Part shown: piece by piece, positions 1 to 11,876 of the stretch | How the letters are laid out: the number at the start of each line of letters is the position of its first letter | Position numbering within the stretch: position 1 is the stretch's first letter | Source of the DNA: Physcomitrium patens | Taxonomy: Eukaryota; Streptophyta; Bryopsida; Funariales; Funariaceae | Reading direction: 5' to 3' | Assembly: GCF_000002425.4 (NCBI RefSeq) | Contig: NC_037263.1 | Coordinates: 6,510,959 to 6,574,958 of the forward strand | Length of the DNA: 64,000 nucleotides | The notes under the pieces: model-generated | Database searches by the model: none | Told to the model about the DNA's origin: nothing | What the model saw: only the letters and a program-made list of their open reading frames with translations | Program-made: the position numbers and the translations under genes

Positions 1-700
1 TTGAAGCATCAAAATTCAATTACCAGCAAATTAAGGTCAATTATCAATCTCAAGGTTTACAAAGTTGATAAAGAAGTGGAGTAAGGAAACAAAGCTCCCT
101 ACTAAAAGCATCGAAGGTTAATATTGGAAATAGTTGTTGTTTCTTAGAGACATATGGCATGATCTTAAACAACTATCAAAAGGATTGATTAGTATATCTA
201 ATGGATTGACTAAAAAGACAATCATATCGAGTACTTATAGATTATAGCTCTATTAAAAATTATATCTCAACTAAGATTATTTATCAATTTGGGATTAAAA
301 CCAAGATGATTAAAGGAAGGAATATATATCTAGCTGATGATTGAAAAAATATATTAAGTAAAATACATGAACAAAGGTTGAATGATACTTATGCCTTGAG
401 AAAGAAGTTGAAGATAACAAAGCTTAGATATGGCATTATCCTTGATATGCTATGGCTAGAGGTAGAAAATAAGCAAGTTGATTGATTAAGAAGGATGATT
501 TCTTTTAAAGATAATAGACATAAGATGACTCTTTATGCCTTTACATTGAATGAGGTAACAAAATAATCTACGACTAAAAGCTTCCTTATAGGGATGACCT
601 TTATGAAGAAACAAATATATTATAAGCAATCAATATATATGGTGGTTTTAAATCTTGTCTCAATGGTAGGAAAGACAATCAAAGGAGTAGAATAGAAAGA
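1..700 (+). pseudogene. Ty3/gypsy protease and linker fragment
   Basis: Frame-shifted translation of the + strand shows a retropepsin-like stretch. A degraded active-site region reads D-Y-S-S near 239-250 and is followed by a tract ending in YQFGIKTKMIKG. A second retropepsin signature, GIILDMLWLEVEN, lies near 432-470 and is the usual I-I-L-G-M-x-W-L motif with G changed to D. The protease of such elements cleaves the Gag-Pol polyprotein in the virus-like particle. Stops occur throughout, so it is dead. It lies on the opposite strand from element G1 and belongs to another, unnamed gypsy copy that continues off the left edge. Its right end, where the G1 LTR begins, is not sharply resolved. 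Confidence 0.5.
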
Positions 701-769
701 AAAACTCATATGTCAATATTAAAATAACTTTCTAACTAACTTACTTAGTGGCATTCCATCTTATTGAAG

Positions 770-1374
770 TACCCTCTTTTAAATAAAAGTAATGCGTAGA
801 GCCAAACTGACAAGTTAGCCAATTTATTACCTAATATTAAAAATATGAATCTTGAAGAAAGAAAATACTCAATAAACTCTTATGTCACTGAAAAGAATTA
901 AAAAGTCAGTCAAAGATGATATAATATTGAACTAGAATAGCTATTGCTAAAAACAAAAAAATTAGAAAATCTTGAAATAATACTAAAGACTAGAGAGGCA
1001 TTGATAAGAGTGAAGAAGACTTTACTCTTGCCCTTATATATACTCTTAACTAGGAGCTATGTGGCAATGTCCTATAGGACCTTCAAAACGTATTGACTTT
1101 ACAAGACATGTGTCTTTACTTATAAGTTAAGTTTTTTATATGTGTGCAACATAGTTAATTTGTTCTGCAAGCTATCAACATGTGATTAATTTATTGACCA
1201 AGTTTCTAACCTATCAATCAACTATAAATACATTTAAAGTCAAAACGATGTCTATGAAGCTTCTAAGAAGCTATTCTAGAAGGTATTATAAAATTAACTT
1301 ATTTTTATCTAATTTTCTTTATTTCTACCTAATCATATAGATATTTATTAGAATACTTGTCTATAATCATGACA
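770..1374 (-). repeat. 3' LTR of element G1
   Basis: This block matches, in the same orientation, the LTR pieces at 11574-11876 plus 23316-23671 (G2) and, inverted, the LTR at 37390-38062 (H). The right edge is placed at CATGACA ending at 1374, just before a stretch equivalent to the polypurine-tract side of the other copies. The left edge is uncertain by about 70 bases because the terminal TGTTAG seen in G2 is not clear here. The LTR would carry promoter and polyadenylation signals for the minus-strand element. Confidence 0.6.
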
Positions 1375-1389
1375 TTATCCTTTTTTCTA

Positions 1390-1837
1390 GGAATAAATTC
1401 CATAAAAAGTAGTCTTCATATATTGAGGAAACCTAAGATGTGAAAAATTGTATTTGTCATGTACTATGATCTTTGTTCTCTTCAAAGATTGTTGATAGGT
1501 TCTCTCAACCATCAATAGTGTCTCATACTAAGGCAAGAAGACCACCTTGTTATTTCATCATTGTTGAGGCCTTCGTAACTTTCTTCAAATAAAACATTTG
1601 AAAAATTGTCAAGAATTGTTACTACCTTTGATAAAATCACCAAATATTAGAAGTCTCTTCCAAGGTCATGATACCAAACACTTTGTATCTTCTATTTATT
1701 TGAAGAAAGACATATTATTCTTAAAGATCTTCATCTTGATCTTATTATCTTAAAGGTTATAATATTTGTAATATCTTGTTTGGTAAGTCTAAAAATAAAA
1801 GCTCTTCAATTGAATTTGCTAGTTGTTGATTTTCCAT
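1390..1837 (-). pseudogene. extra ORF downstream of pol (G1 copy)
   Basis: Between the chromodomain and the 3' LTR, the minus strand encodes a stretch clearly related at protein level to 22291-22752 (D) and 48823-49245 (A). Shared features are an F-E-x-x-Y-E-G-x-N-N core, a following I-T-R-W-S, and a W-L-R-x-P-I-N block. The G1 copy has several in-frame stops. The start is placed at the ATG (minus) at 1837 because the A copy starts at the equivalent position. I do not recognise the protein family. The shared residues suggest a real additional retroelement frame, but a remnant of an env-like or captured gene is equally possible. Confidence 0.45.
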
Positions 1838-1959
1838 CTTTTTAGCGTCACAAATACAAAAAAGCTACCAAAAAAAATATAAAGTAGAATGTTATCTTAC
1901 TTTGATCTTATTTCTTTTATAATAAAGATTTGTTATTCTTCATCTTGATTTTAATAGAT

Positions 1960-3499
1960 GTTATTGATGAAAAGCTTCAATTCTCTTTGTTGCATTTGTA
2001 AGATTCTTTATTGGCTTTCATATGTATTTACTAATATCATATCCATACCAATGAATAAGATAATCCAACCTATTTCAATGTTGTCTTAAATCTAAGACTT
2101 CTTCTATCTCAAACTCTTGATTATTATCCACTTCTATAAGAGAAGGTGGCATTTGTCTTCTTCCTAAGATATTCATTGTCTTATATGACTCAAAAAGGAA
2201 CACGTAAAATATAAGGTGGATTTTCTTAAACTTTGATAGATATAATCAATAAGTAACAAAATTAACTTGTTTACTAATAGGAAAAGGTCAAAGCCTACAA
2301 TAGTCCAACTTGTCAGAAGGATGAGTAGCCTTGATATTATAATGAAGTAATCATACTTTGTTACTTACGTTGAATTATAGTTGTTCCTTGCAATAGGCAT
2401 TTGCATTAATTTTTTTTCATTCTTGAGCTCTTTTTAATTGCGCCTTTATTGTTGCATGTAGCTTTAACAAATGATTTGTCAAATCTTTTATTGCAGGATT
2501 ATGAACTTTTAAAAAGTCAAAAGTATGAATTTATAGATGATAACTATAATTCGCAAAGAAAGGTATTTGTTGAGTGGCAAAATGTAAAAAATTATTGTAT
2601 GCAAACTCTATTAATAATAAAAGAGTTGTTCAATCATCTTGATGATAGTTGATGGTATACCTCAAGTACTGCTTCAAAACTTGATTTACCTATTTTGTTT
2701 ATCTTTGAGGATGAAAAGCTAAAGAGAGATTTATATCCACTTTTGAAATCTTGAAAAGGATTTTCTAAAATCTTGATATAAATTGAGTCCCTTTATCTAA
2801 TATAATATCTTTAAGCAATCCATAATAGCGATAAATGTTGTTAAAAAAAAACTTAGCTATTTCTTTACTTATAATAGATTTTGTATATGGTGCAAAATAT
2901 TCCATCTTGATAAAATGATCTACTACCACAAATATAGAATCATACAAGTCTAAGATTGAAAGATCTATGATAAAATCCATAGAAACAAAAGACTTTAATT
3001 GTTCTTGAATAGGTAATAACTAAAGAAGTCCATAAGGTTGATAGCGAGGAGTTTTAGATCTTGAACAAATATCACATGATTATACATAGTATTTGAGTGC
3101 CTTCTATATTTGAAGCTACTAAAAATCTCTTGATATTAGTTTCAATATCTTATTGTATCCAAAATATCCGGCTACTAAAAAGTCATAATGAGTTTGAAGA
3201 AGATGTAGTTGTGCCTGATCTTTTGGAATATATAATTATCCTTTAAAATAGAATAGGTTTTTTTTGAACTTGAACTTAGAAGTATCATGAGACTTAGAAG
3301 AATTATTCTTGATATCATAGACAAGAGAATTAGAGTACATACTTGATTGAATTTACTTGATTAATGTTGAAATAATAGTCAATGTTGATTTTATTGCTTA
3401 AAGGTGAAAATATTTTTGCTTCAAAAAAATTATTCTTTATTGATAAAAAGATGCATCTCCTTTTTTTTGGTACAAGATAAGAACATCTAGAAAGTGCAT
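1960..3499 (-). pseudogene. G1 integrase and chromodomain (decayed)
   Basis: Minus-strand frames show the 3' half of a chromovirus pol. Integrase core sequence lies around 2765-3100: an M-D-F-I-I-D-L start, then V-V-V-D-H-F, and L-D-K-G-T-Q-F in place of the usual S-D-R-G-T-Q-F. A chromodomain at about 2005-2135 (EEVLDLR, then YLIHWYGYDISKY) follows. Integrase joins the cDNA to host DNA, and the chromodomain is known in this group to guide integration to marked chromatin. Many stops and small frameshifts are present. The upstream RNase H is split by solo LTR K1 at 3500. Confidence 0.7.
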
Positions 3500-4633
3500 T
3501 GTCATACTATAATTGCTTATAGTATGTAAAAATTAGTTAGAACATATAATATATTCATAAATCTTGGTATGTATTAAAATAGTTAATAAATTAATTTAAA
3601 AAAAGCAGATATAAGAAAATTTATTTTGAAATTATCTATTTTTATTATAACATTTAAATTATATTAGATTTAGAAATTAAGTATAGAGCTTTAAGAAAAG
3701 GTAGAAGCCTAAAGATAAAAATCTAAACTACTAAGAGGCTTAAAGAGAGGGATGAAATCAAGGAATAGTCGGATGAAGGCAAAAGATAAAGATCTTTATC
3801 CTTATTGGTCGAAGGCTATGCCTAATGGACATTCAACATGCTATCTATATCCATAATAAGAATTTTAGTGACTATAATAAGAGTATTTGAAAATCAAAAG
3901 CTAAAATTATAAAGTTTAAGAATTGGACTACAATTTAGATGCAAATATTAGTGAATTTGGAGTTCGAATGAAGAAGTTATAGTCCTTTGAAGTTAAGGTA
4001 TTATTTTAAGATATATTATTACTCTTTTGAGTATAAGAGGAATTTTACGATATTTTTTGAAAATTAAAAGAAGCAACTTAAACGGCAATTTCATGACTTA
4101 CATCTTTTATGAAAGAATTTTTATATTTGAAATTTGAATGAAGAAGTTATAGAGAGTTGAAGTCTATATATCCAAATCAAAGGCAATAAGTGAGTGATTT
4201 TATTCATAGTAATGGTTGGAACCATATCTTGAGTTTTTAGATGAATTTTTGACTTATATTTTTTGGAAAAGATAGATTAACATATTAAAAAGATATACAT
4301 ATAAATTTTATGGCATTTGAATGCTTAATTTGTGAGATATGAAGAAAATTTCATGGAGGTATAAAAAAAACTAGGGTTTGAAGCTACTATTAGAATGTTG
4401 GCAATATCTTAAGATTTACAATGAATTTACTATTGAAATTTGTTGTGATAGTTGTTAGAAGTATACCAATATTTTATGTAAAATTTGAGTATATTTGAAC
4501 ACTCTGATTGAAAGATATGAGTTATTAAAGTTCGAAAATAATACTCTATAAGGATATATAAAGATCATATTTTGGATGTTTTTGGAAACTTAAGACTTAT
4601 ATATTTGGTGTAATTGCTTCTAAAAGTGATATA

Positions 4634-4681
<48 letters not shown>

Positions 4682-4770
4682 TGGTCTTTCTTATCTCAAG
4701 ACTTGATTGAGCAATTAGTGATAGTCAGAAGTCTTGTGCTTTCTTGAGGCAAATTCTCTCTATCTTCACA
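3500..4770. repeat. solo LTR K1
   Basis: This 1271-bp block interrupts the RNase H to integrase part of G1 and is collinear with the 1277-bp block at 9117-10393 (K2). It begins TGTCATA and ends TTCACA, an LTR-like TG...CA. Flanks GTGCA (left) and GTGTT (right) look like a decayed target duplication. No gag or pol lies between two copies of it, so it is called a solo LTR, the product of recombination between two LTRs of one element. It contains a long (TA)n run. Confidence 0.6.
4635..4677. repeat. (TA)n microsatellite in K1
   Basis: An almost perfect run of TA dinucleotides. The equivalent position of K2 also has a (TA)n run (9279-9310), so it is an ancestral part of this LTR that varies in length. 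Confidence 0.9.
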
Positions 4771-6335
4771 GTGTTCAATAAACCTTGTTGTTTTTCAAGT
4801 CGATATGTGACCTTGAAATCAAATCTTAATAAGAATATGCTGTTACAAGCTTGGCAACAATTTAAAATATGTCTTGGTATGAAATACTTGAGGTTCTTGT
4901 GATCTGTGTATACGATGATTGGACTCAAGATACCTTCTAAATAATGATGCCATTCTAGAAATGAATCCACAATTGCAAGGAATTCTTTGTCTTCAATCTC
5001 ATAATTAATATTGATTGCTAAAAATATTTTGGAATAAAAAACTATTAATTATAATTTATCATTTGCTCTTATTTATAATAACATTGCATCTTAGGCAAAG
5101 TTTGATGCATTTTTTTTTATAAAAAATACCTAAGAGAACTCAAGACAATATAATTTTGGTGTAGAAATAAAATCCTTTTATAAAGCATCAAACAATGCTT
5201 TGGCTTCTTTACTCCAATCAAGTTTATCTTTACAAGTCAAACATGTAAGTTGAACTGCAACTTGAGAAAAATTCTTGATAAAGATTTGATTGTAATTATC
5301 AAAGCCCAAAAAGTATTACATGTCCCTTATTGTTCTTGAAATCTTCTAATCTATGATAGTCTAGACCTCTTTCGGAACCATCATTAGTCTTTCATTGGAA
5401 ATAATGTATTTTAGGAAGTCAACTTGAGTAGTATGGAATATATACTTTTCTAACTTGGTATATAACCATGCATCTCTACATTTTTGTAACACACAAAAAA
5501 TATAAATTTTATGCTCTTATGTGTTAGAGTACATTAAGATATTATCTAAATTATACATGACAAAATTATCAAGAAACTTACAAAAGACATCATTCATTAG
5601 ATGTTGAAAAATAAATCATGCATTTGTAAAACCAAAAGATATGACATTAAATTCAAAATGTCCATATCTAGTTCAAAATACAGTTTTTTATTCATCTCTT
5701 TCTTTAATGCATACTTGATTATTTGTTCTATGTAGATCTATTTTTGTATATATTTGAACTTGATACTATTAATCAAGAGGTAGATGATATTTATTCTTAA
5801 TGGTAATCAAGTCGAGTCTTTGATAGTTCATACACATCTACAGTGATCCATCTTTTTTTTTCACAAATAAGATAGGAGCTACAATTGGTGATTTAAAATG
5901 ATATATGAAACTCTTAGTCAAGTTTTCATCAATATACTCTTTGAGTGCAATCAACTCATTTTTTAATAGGCTATAGATTGGTTCAAATGGTCATTGATCT
6001 ATTTTGTGAACATTGATCGAATAATCATAAGGACAATGCTTTGGAAGAATAATTGCATTTTTCTTTTCAAAAAAATCATGAAAATCTTGAAATTAGCTAG
6101 GAATACCACTTGATGTCTTCTCACCATCTGAAATCTATGTGGCATATAAAGGAAAATATAACTCTTCTTTTACAACATGCATAAAAACTCTTGCACCTAC
6201 CAATAAGGGTTTGGATGTATTAGACTTATATATTTTTACTTGACTAATGGAATTTAAGATTAAACTATCAAAAAAATTAAGATTATAAGAAATCCAATAT
6301 ATTTAAGGATTATACTTTTTTTACCAAGATAATCC
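4771..6335 (-). pseudogene. G1 RNase H and reverse transcriptase (decayed)
   Basis: Read on the minus strand, 6060 to about 5100 is reverse transcriptase and 5110 to 4771 is RNase H. RNase H is recognised by HYLEGI followed by YTDHKNLKYF (about 4880-4935). The RT active-site position at 5541-5549 reads L-D-N instead of L-D-D, a GAT to AAT change that removes a metal-binding aspartate. Multiple stops confirm inactivity. These domains copy the element RNA into DNA. RNase H is interrupted by K1 at its downstream end. Confidence 0.7.
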
Positions 6336-6720
6336 TTAAATAATCAAATTAGATGATGATCTTATTAGATTAAATATTACTATGCTATTATGACCTTTAA
6401 TTGCTACATCTAAAGAAATAGTCTCATGCATAATATTTCTAGAAGATAACAAACGACCATCTATGGCTTCTACATATATATATTTAGTTTTTTTGACTAA
6501 TAATGTCTCTGATTTTTTGACAAAATCTTTGTCTATAAAATAGGCTAAGGCTCTTAAATCTAATAAAACTAAGATTTTGTGATTTTTTGGTCCTAAATAA
6601 ACTTCTATTGTAAAATAAGGTAAGAAATTTGAGAAGAAAATGTGATCTTTACTAGGAGTTATGGAAGATTCTAGCTGCACAATCTCTATTGTACTTGAAG
6701 AAACTCGTTTTTTAACACCT
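6336..6720 (-). pseudogene. G1 aspartic protease (decayed)
   Basis: Minus-strand frame of 114 codons. The active-site region reads VLLDLRALAYFIDKDF, where retropepsins have D-S/T-G-A, so the glycine is arginine and the serine leucine. A downstream NLIRSSSNLIIL block matches the I-I-R-S-P-S-N-x-I-I-L-G-L-S-W motif in A and D. It would have cleaved Gag-Pol. Gag lies upstream (higher coordinates) and RT downstream. The frame stops before the usual W-L-x-K-Y segment. Confidence 0.65.
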
Positions 6721-7608
6721 CGTCTTCTTTAGCAACCATGCTTCTCATTTTGTGATTGCATTGTTTCTTTGGATAATATTAAGTATTATATTTAGTTTTT
6801 TTATAATATAAACATAATCCTTCTTAATATTGTTGAATCTTTTTCTATTCTATGAGGAGTTTAAAATATATTGTATCAATTTGTATTGGTTCTAGTCTCA
6901 ATAAATAAGTTTCTAAAAACTTTGGAGCTGCCATCATTATATGATTTGTTTCTCTTTAGTCAAATCTTTATTCTATAACATCTTTGAAATAATCGATTAT
7001 CACATGCAATGACTTGAGCAATAAATTGTTCCAAAGAATTTACATTTGGTATAATTAATAACAAATCTTTGACATTATCCTTCAATCCATATTAAAATTG
7101 ATTGATAAAAGCTTTGTCATTCCAGTCTTTGATGCAAGCAAGGTTTTGGAATTCGGCAACATATATAGTAGTTGACTATAATCCTTGTTGTAAAGATAAA
7201 AGCTTAATCTTTGCTATTCTTTCTTGATTATTTTTTCCAAATGTGGCCGTAAACACCTCTAGGAATGAATTCAAATCATAAGGAAGTCATGAATCCTTTT
7301 CCATTAAAGGTGAAAATCAAGATAAAGAACTTCTTGATAGAAGTGTATCTATAAATCTAACTTTAATAAATCTATCGAGATATTGGAAGAGATGTAATCT
7401 TAGATAGAGCTTGACTTATTGCAAAAATCTTCAAAATTTTGATTGTCTTCTATCAAACTTCTCAAGCATACTAATCCTTGTCTTTGTCATACTTGTAGAA
7501 AAAAAACTCCTTAGATTTTGTTGCAAGGTTGATCTATTTGCTGCCTTAAATTGCACAATTTCTTACTGTAGACTCTGAACTTCTTCTTATAATATTTACC
7601 TCATAATC
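6721..7608 (-). pseudogene. G1 gag, truncated at the N-terminus
   Basis: Minus-strand translation gives the conserved retrotransposon Gag capsid block near 7060-7180: a FQNLACIKDWNDKAFI-type stretch followed by QFQYGLKDNVKDLL. A degraded zinc-knuckle region lies nearer 6720-6800. Gag forms the particle shell. The reading is broken by many stops. The N-terminal part is missing because homology to gag ends at about 7608, where a host-gene-derived fragment begins. G2 (10394-11468) retains the N-terminal part of gag. Confidence 0.6.
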
Positions 7609-8240
7609 CTTATAAATAAATGCAAGAAGACAACCTCACCCAGAGTGGCACCAATCACATAACCATGAAGCAAAACTGTAATCCTCAATGGCTAGAACTA
7701 CTTGACAATACAAAAAAACATAGAAACATGCATAAGCAAAATAAAAGACAATATGAAATCTAGGAGAAAGAAGAAATTGGTAGAGATGAATACTTGAAGT
7801 AAATATTAATTTTTGGTTCAATGAAAATATCAAATTGAAGAGCTGCACAGTAAGTATAAGGCTATGAATGCTGACTGCATTTAAAGCAACTATAGGATTA
7901 ATTTCAAGCACAATCACAGTTCTATCACTGCCAATAGATATATCAATATGGATAGCTAAACGCATCAAGCAATAAACTACTCTCGCATCACATTCTAGCA
8001 AATAAACCTTTATTGAAGTTGTGAACACAGCTCACAGACTTCATACACTATAACAAGCAAGCAAACCAAGTTGACAATCTTTATTATGTAGTTTGGGATG
8101 GTCCAATCAAGGGGGGCTCTCCAACAGCAGTGCAAGCCTTCTGGTTCTCAACTTCAATAGCAATTGGAGGCCCATGTGGACCGGCCATCGAAGGACCTCT
8201 ATAAAAAGAATACTCGATCTCACTAGGTTGGAAGGTATAT
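7609..8240 (-). pseudogene. decayed copy of the RUS-linked host gene fragment
   Basis: This segment is collinear, in inverse orientation, with 30500-31115 in the palindrome spacer and right arm. The 8028-7636 frame matches the 126-codon frame at 30657-31037 (shared cores: VALNAVSIHSL, FSLNQKLIFTSSI). The part at 8160-8215 matches the exon-like piece at 30510-30558 (G-P-P-x-A-x-P-H-x-P-P). Most differences are transitions, as expected of methylated plant DNA losing C. It lacks the DUF647 exon: homology ends near a shared short AATCCTTATAAAT. About 115 bases between the two matched parts (8040-8150) are absent from the palindrome copy. The function of the original protein is not recognised. Confidence 0.55.
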
Positions 8241-8690
8241 AACGAGGACTAATTGGGACTCTTTAGATTTTTAGGGCTTTAGAACGGTCTTAGATCTTCT
8301 CCTAAGTGACTATATTCTCCTTCAAGCCTATATTATTGGTCGATTGATTTGTAGAAATTACGAGAGATTTTTCAACTTCGTGATTAAACTATAAAATCCA
8401 CTTCAATGAATTTGTAAATTGTTGAGTTGTTGAAACGTCTTCTTTTATTATCTAGTTGCTTAATTTTGTTAAATACATGCTCTTTATTTTGTAGCAAAGA
8501 AATTATGAAAAGCTATTTTTTGTATTAGAAAGTTAGGTTTGGATAGTAATTAGGTATTTTTGAAGTTGGATTTTTGAGCTAGGATTTTTCACACTTTGAA
8601 TTGACATATTTTTGTAACCTTGGATTAATTATATTAGTATGTATGAAAGTAATAGAATATAGGATTATGGTAGAGATTTTTGTATAAGAG
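8241..8690. other. unassigned AT-rich stretch
   Basis: No reading frame, LTR terminus or match to another part of the window was found. It separates the host-gene fragment from the truncated protease of G2, and may be the remaining flank of that fragment. Confidence 0.4.
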
Positions 8691-9116
8691 GCTCAATTAT
8701 AAAAAAGAATCAAATAGTGAAAAAAATGGAAGATATTCATGTTGGAGCATTTGGATAAAATAGATAATTCTAAAATAATTGAATTAGATAGAGATCTTAT
8801 TATTTTAATTATTACTATGCTATTACGACCTTTAATTGCTACATCTAAAAGAATAGTCTTATGCATAATATCTCCAAAAGATAGTGAATGACTATCTATG
8901 ACTTCTACATGTACATGTTTAGTTTTTTTGATTGATAATATCTCTTGTATTTTGACAAAAACTTTGTCTATATAACAAATTAAGGCTCCTAAATCTAACA
9001 AAGCTAAGATTTTGTGATTTTTTGATCCTAAATAAACTTCTTTTGTAAATAATGTGAGGGATTTGAAACTAGAATATGATCTTTATTAGGAGTTATATAA
9101 CATTCTAGCCACACGG
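8691..9116 (-). pseudogene. G2 protease, truncated
   Basis: Minus-strand frame of 102 codons starting MLDLGALICYIDKVF. It is the same protease block as in G1, and here the active-site glycine is kept (D-L-G-A). The matching downstream segment is IIKIIRSLSNSIILEL. The element ends abruptly at about 8691, and its RT, RNase H and integrase are absent. Upstream it is split by solo LTR K2, with a 4-bp ACGG duplication on each side, after which gag resumes at 10394. Confidence 0.65.
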
Positions 9117-9269
9117 TGTCGTATTGTAAATGCGTACAGTATGTAAAAATTAGCTAAAACATATTATATGTTGATAAATCTAGATGTGTATTAGAGTGGC
9201 TAGTAGATTAAATTAAAAGGATTTGGTATAAGAAAGTTTACTTTGTTTCTTTACTTCTTTTGATTTTGA

Positions 9270-9311
<42 letters not shown>

Positions 9312-10393
9312 ACCTAAATGTTTAGTATGAATCCTTAGGAGAAGGTGGAAACCTAAGGATGAAAATCTAAACAAGTAGGAGGCTAATTTAAAGGGATGAA
9401 AGCAAGGCATGGTCGGATGAAGGCAAGGAATGGAGAACTTCATCCCTATTGGTCGAATACCATACCAAATAGGCTTCAAGGAGGCTGCCTGAGGCCTTAT
9501 TAGGGATTAGGGTTTCTCTTTCGAGGGCATTCGGAGATAAGAATTTAGGGTTATAAATTTTAGGATTTGGAGAAAAATTTGTATACAAAAATTAGAGGAT
9601 TTGGAGTTAGAGTGAAAAAGTTATAACCGTTTGAAGTTAAGGTGTTTATTTAAGATATATTGTTACTCTTTTGAGAGTACGAAGAGTTTTACAGCAGCTT
9701 TTGAAGATCGGAAGGTGCGATTGGAACGGCGATTTTAAGGCTTACATCTTTCATGAAAGAATTATTGCTTTTAGAGTTCATATGAAGGATTTGTAAGGAT
9801 TTGAAGGTGACACTTCCAAATCAAAAGTAGTAAGTAAGTGGGTTTGTTTGTAGTAATGGTTGAAGCCATAACTTGAGTTTTCGGACGAATTTTTGGCTCA
9901 AACTTTTTGGAGAATGAAAATTTTTGTGTTAAAAAGCTATACATATAAATTTCGTAGCATTTGAGCTTATATTTTGTGAGATATAAAGAAAATTGCACGC
10001 GGATGTATAAAGACAAAGGTTTGAAGTGGCTGTTAGGGATTTCAAGATATCTCAAGATCTGCAATGAATTTGCAGTTAAATTTTTTTGTAGAAGTTAATA
10101 AGAATACATCAGTACCTCATGTAAAGTTAGAGTTTGTTTGGACGGTCGGATTAAGAGATATAAGGTGTTGAAGTTTGGGAAAATTTCCACATAAGAATAT
10201 ACAAGGATTTAGAAGATTTTATCATATTTTGGAAATTGTGGATTACTTGAGGATTGTGTATTTGGTGTAATTACTCAAAAAGAGAAAAATTATATATAAA
10301 CTTAGGGCTTCCCTTATTTTCAAGCTTGATTGAATAATTAGTGACAGCGAGAAGCCCAACATTTTCTTCAGGCAAACTCTCTCTATCTCGACA
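9117..10393. repeat. solo LTR K2
   Basis: A 1277-bp block with perfect terminal TGTCG...CGACA and flanking ACGG repeats (9113-9116 and 10394-10397). This is the form of an inserted LTR with a short target duplication. It is collinear with K1 (3500-4770) over its full length, including a (TA)n tract. It interrupts G2 between protease and gag. No internal coding region exists, so it is a solo LTR. The small frames inside are not conserved in K1. Confidence 0.75.
9279..9310. repeat. (TA)n microsatellite in K2
   Basis: Run of TA dinucleotides at the equivalent place to the run in K1. Confidence 0.85.
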
Positions 10394-11468
10394 ACGGTCT
10401 CTATTGTAGCTAGAAAAACTTATTTTCAAATATCTCATCTTTTTTTGGCAACCATGCTTTTCATTTTGTGATTGCATTGCTTCTTTGGATAATATTTAGT
10501 ATATTTAGCATCTCTGTAATATAAATATAATCCTTTTTAATGTCATCAAATCTATTTCTGCTTTGTAAGAGACTTAAAACATATCATATCAATTTACATT
10601 AGTTTTGGCCATGATGAATAGATTTCTAAAAACTTAGGAATTGCAATGATTATTTGATTTAATCCTCTTTAGCCAAATCTTTGTTCTTGACATCTTTTAA
10701 ATAATTGATTATTTCTTGCAATGGTTTGAGCAATAAATTATTTCAAAGCTTCTACCTTTGACATTGTTAGTAACAAATCCTTCACATGATTCTTTAATCC
10801 ATATCAAAATTGATTGAAAAGGGCTATGTCTTTTTAGTCCATATTGCAAATGAGGTTTAGAATTCAGCAATATATATGGTAATTGATTGTGATACTTAGT
10901 ATAAAGATAAAAGCTTGGTCATTGCTACTCTTTTTTAATCATTTTTTCCAAATATGGCCATAAATACTTCTAGGAATAAATTCAAATCTTAAAAGAGTTG
11001 TAAATCCTTTTCCATTAAAGATGTAAATCAAGAAAGAACACTTCTTAATGAAAGTGAGTCTATGAATTCAACTTGAGTAAATCCATTGAGATATTGGAAG
11101 GAATGCAATCTTAAATAGAGTTTGATTTGTTATAAAAATCCTTAAAATTTTGATCTTATTCCATCAAACTTTTCAAGCATACTATTCTTTGTCTATATTA
11201 TAGTTATAAAAACAAAACTCTCTAGATTTGGTTTTGAAGTCAATCTATTTGCTTTCTTCAATTACACAATTCCTTGCTGCATACTCTAAACTTCTTTTAT
11301 AGGTATAGGCATAGTACCTCCATGATTCACGTTGGAAATACGTAAGATTTTTATTCTTAAAGTATTGATATGCTCATGAAGATCTCCAATAGTTGTAAAT
11401 CTATTCTCACTTCTACTAAGAGTAGCAGCCATAATCTTTTCTTCCATGGATAATTCAAACAAATTCAA
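10394..11468 (-). pseudogene. G2 gag (decayed)
   Basis: The start is the minus-strand ATG at 11468 or 11447. The intact first frame, 11468-11286, reads MNLFELSMEEKIMAATL and then a leucine-rich helix. The same sequence with small changes begins the gag of H at 38179 (MEEMIMDATLSRSEN), which supports it as the true N-terminus. Downstream, frames broken by stops carry the Gag capsid block (near 10780-10860) and a degraded knuckle near 10440-10480. Together with H this shows the 5' UTR is about 105 bases from the LTR edge (11574). Confidence 0.65.
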
Positions 11469-11573
11469 AAATTTAAATTAAAAGAAAATAATCTGTAATT
11501 TCTAATATCAAATGAAAATTTCTACAAAGAAGGATAATCCACTCTCTTTAAGGAAAAGATTAGTGTTAGAAAA

Positions 11574-11876
11574 TAAGATTTTTTTTTTTTGTTTAAAGGT
11601 AGATAGTCTGCAACCTTCAAAATACAAGAATAGAAGTCGGATAATCCACTCACTTTTGAAATAAGACAAAAATAATAAATTAGCCCTCTTGTCAAACTAT
11701 CAAAAACATAAATCTTAAAGAAAGAAAATCCTCAATACTCTCTTATGTCACTGAAAGGAACTAAAAAGTCACTCAAAGATGATATAATATTGAACTAAAA
11801 TGGCTATTGCCAAAAAAAAAGTCTTAAAATATAAACTAAGGACTACAAAGGCATTGACAAGAATAAAGAAGGCTTT
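11574..11876 (-). repeat. G2 5' LTR, inner half (split by element D)
   Basis: It begins TGTTAG at 11574 and matches the LTR of H (37745-38062, inverted) with roughly 10-15% difference by eye. It stops at 11876, where D starts. The other half is at 23316-23671, on the far side of D. The two halves add up to about 659 bp, close to the 673 bp of the H LTR. Confidence 0.8.
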
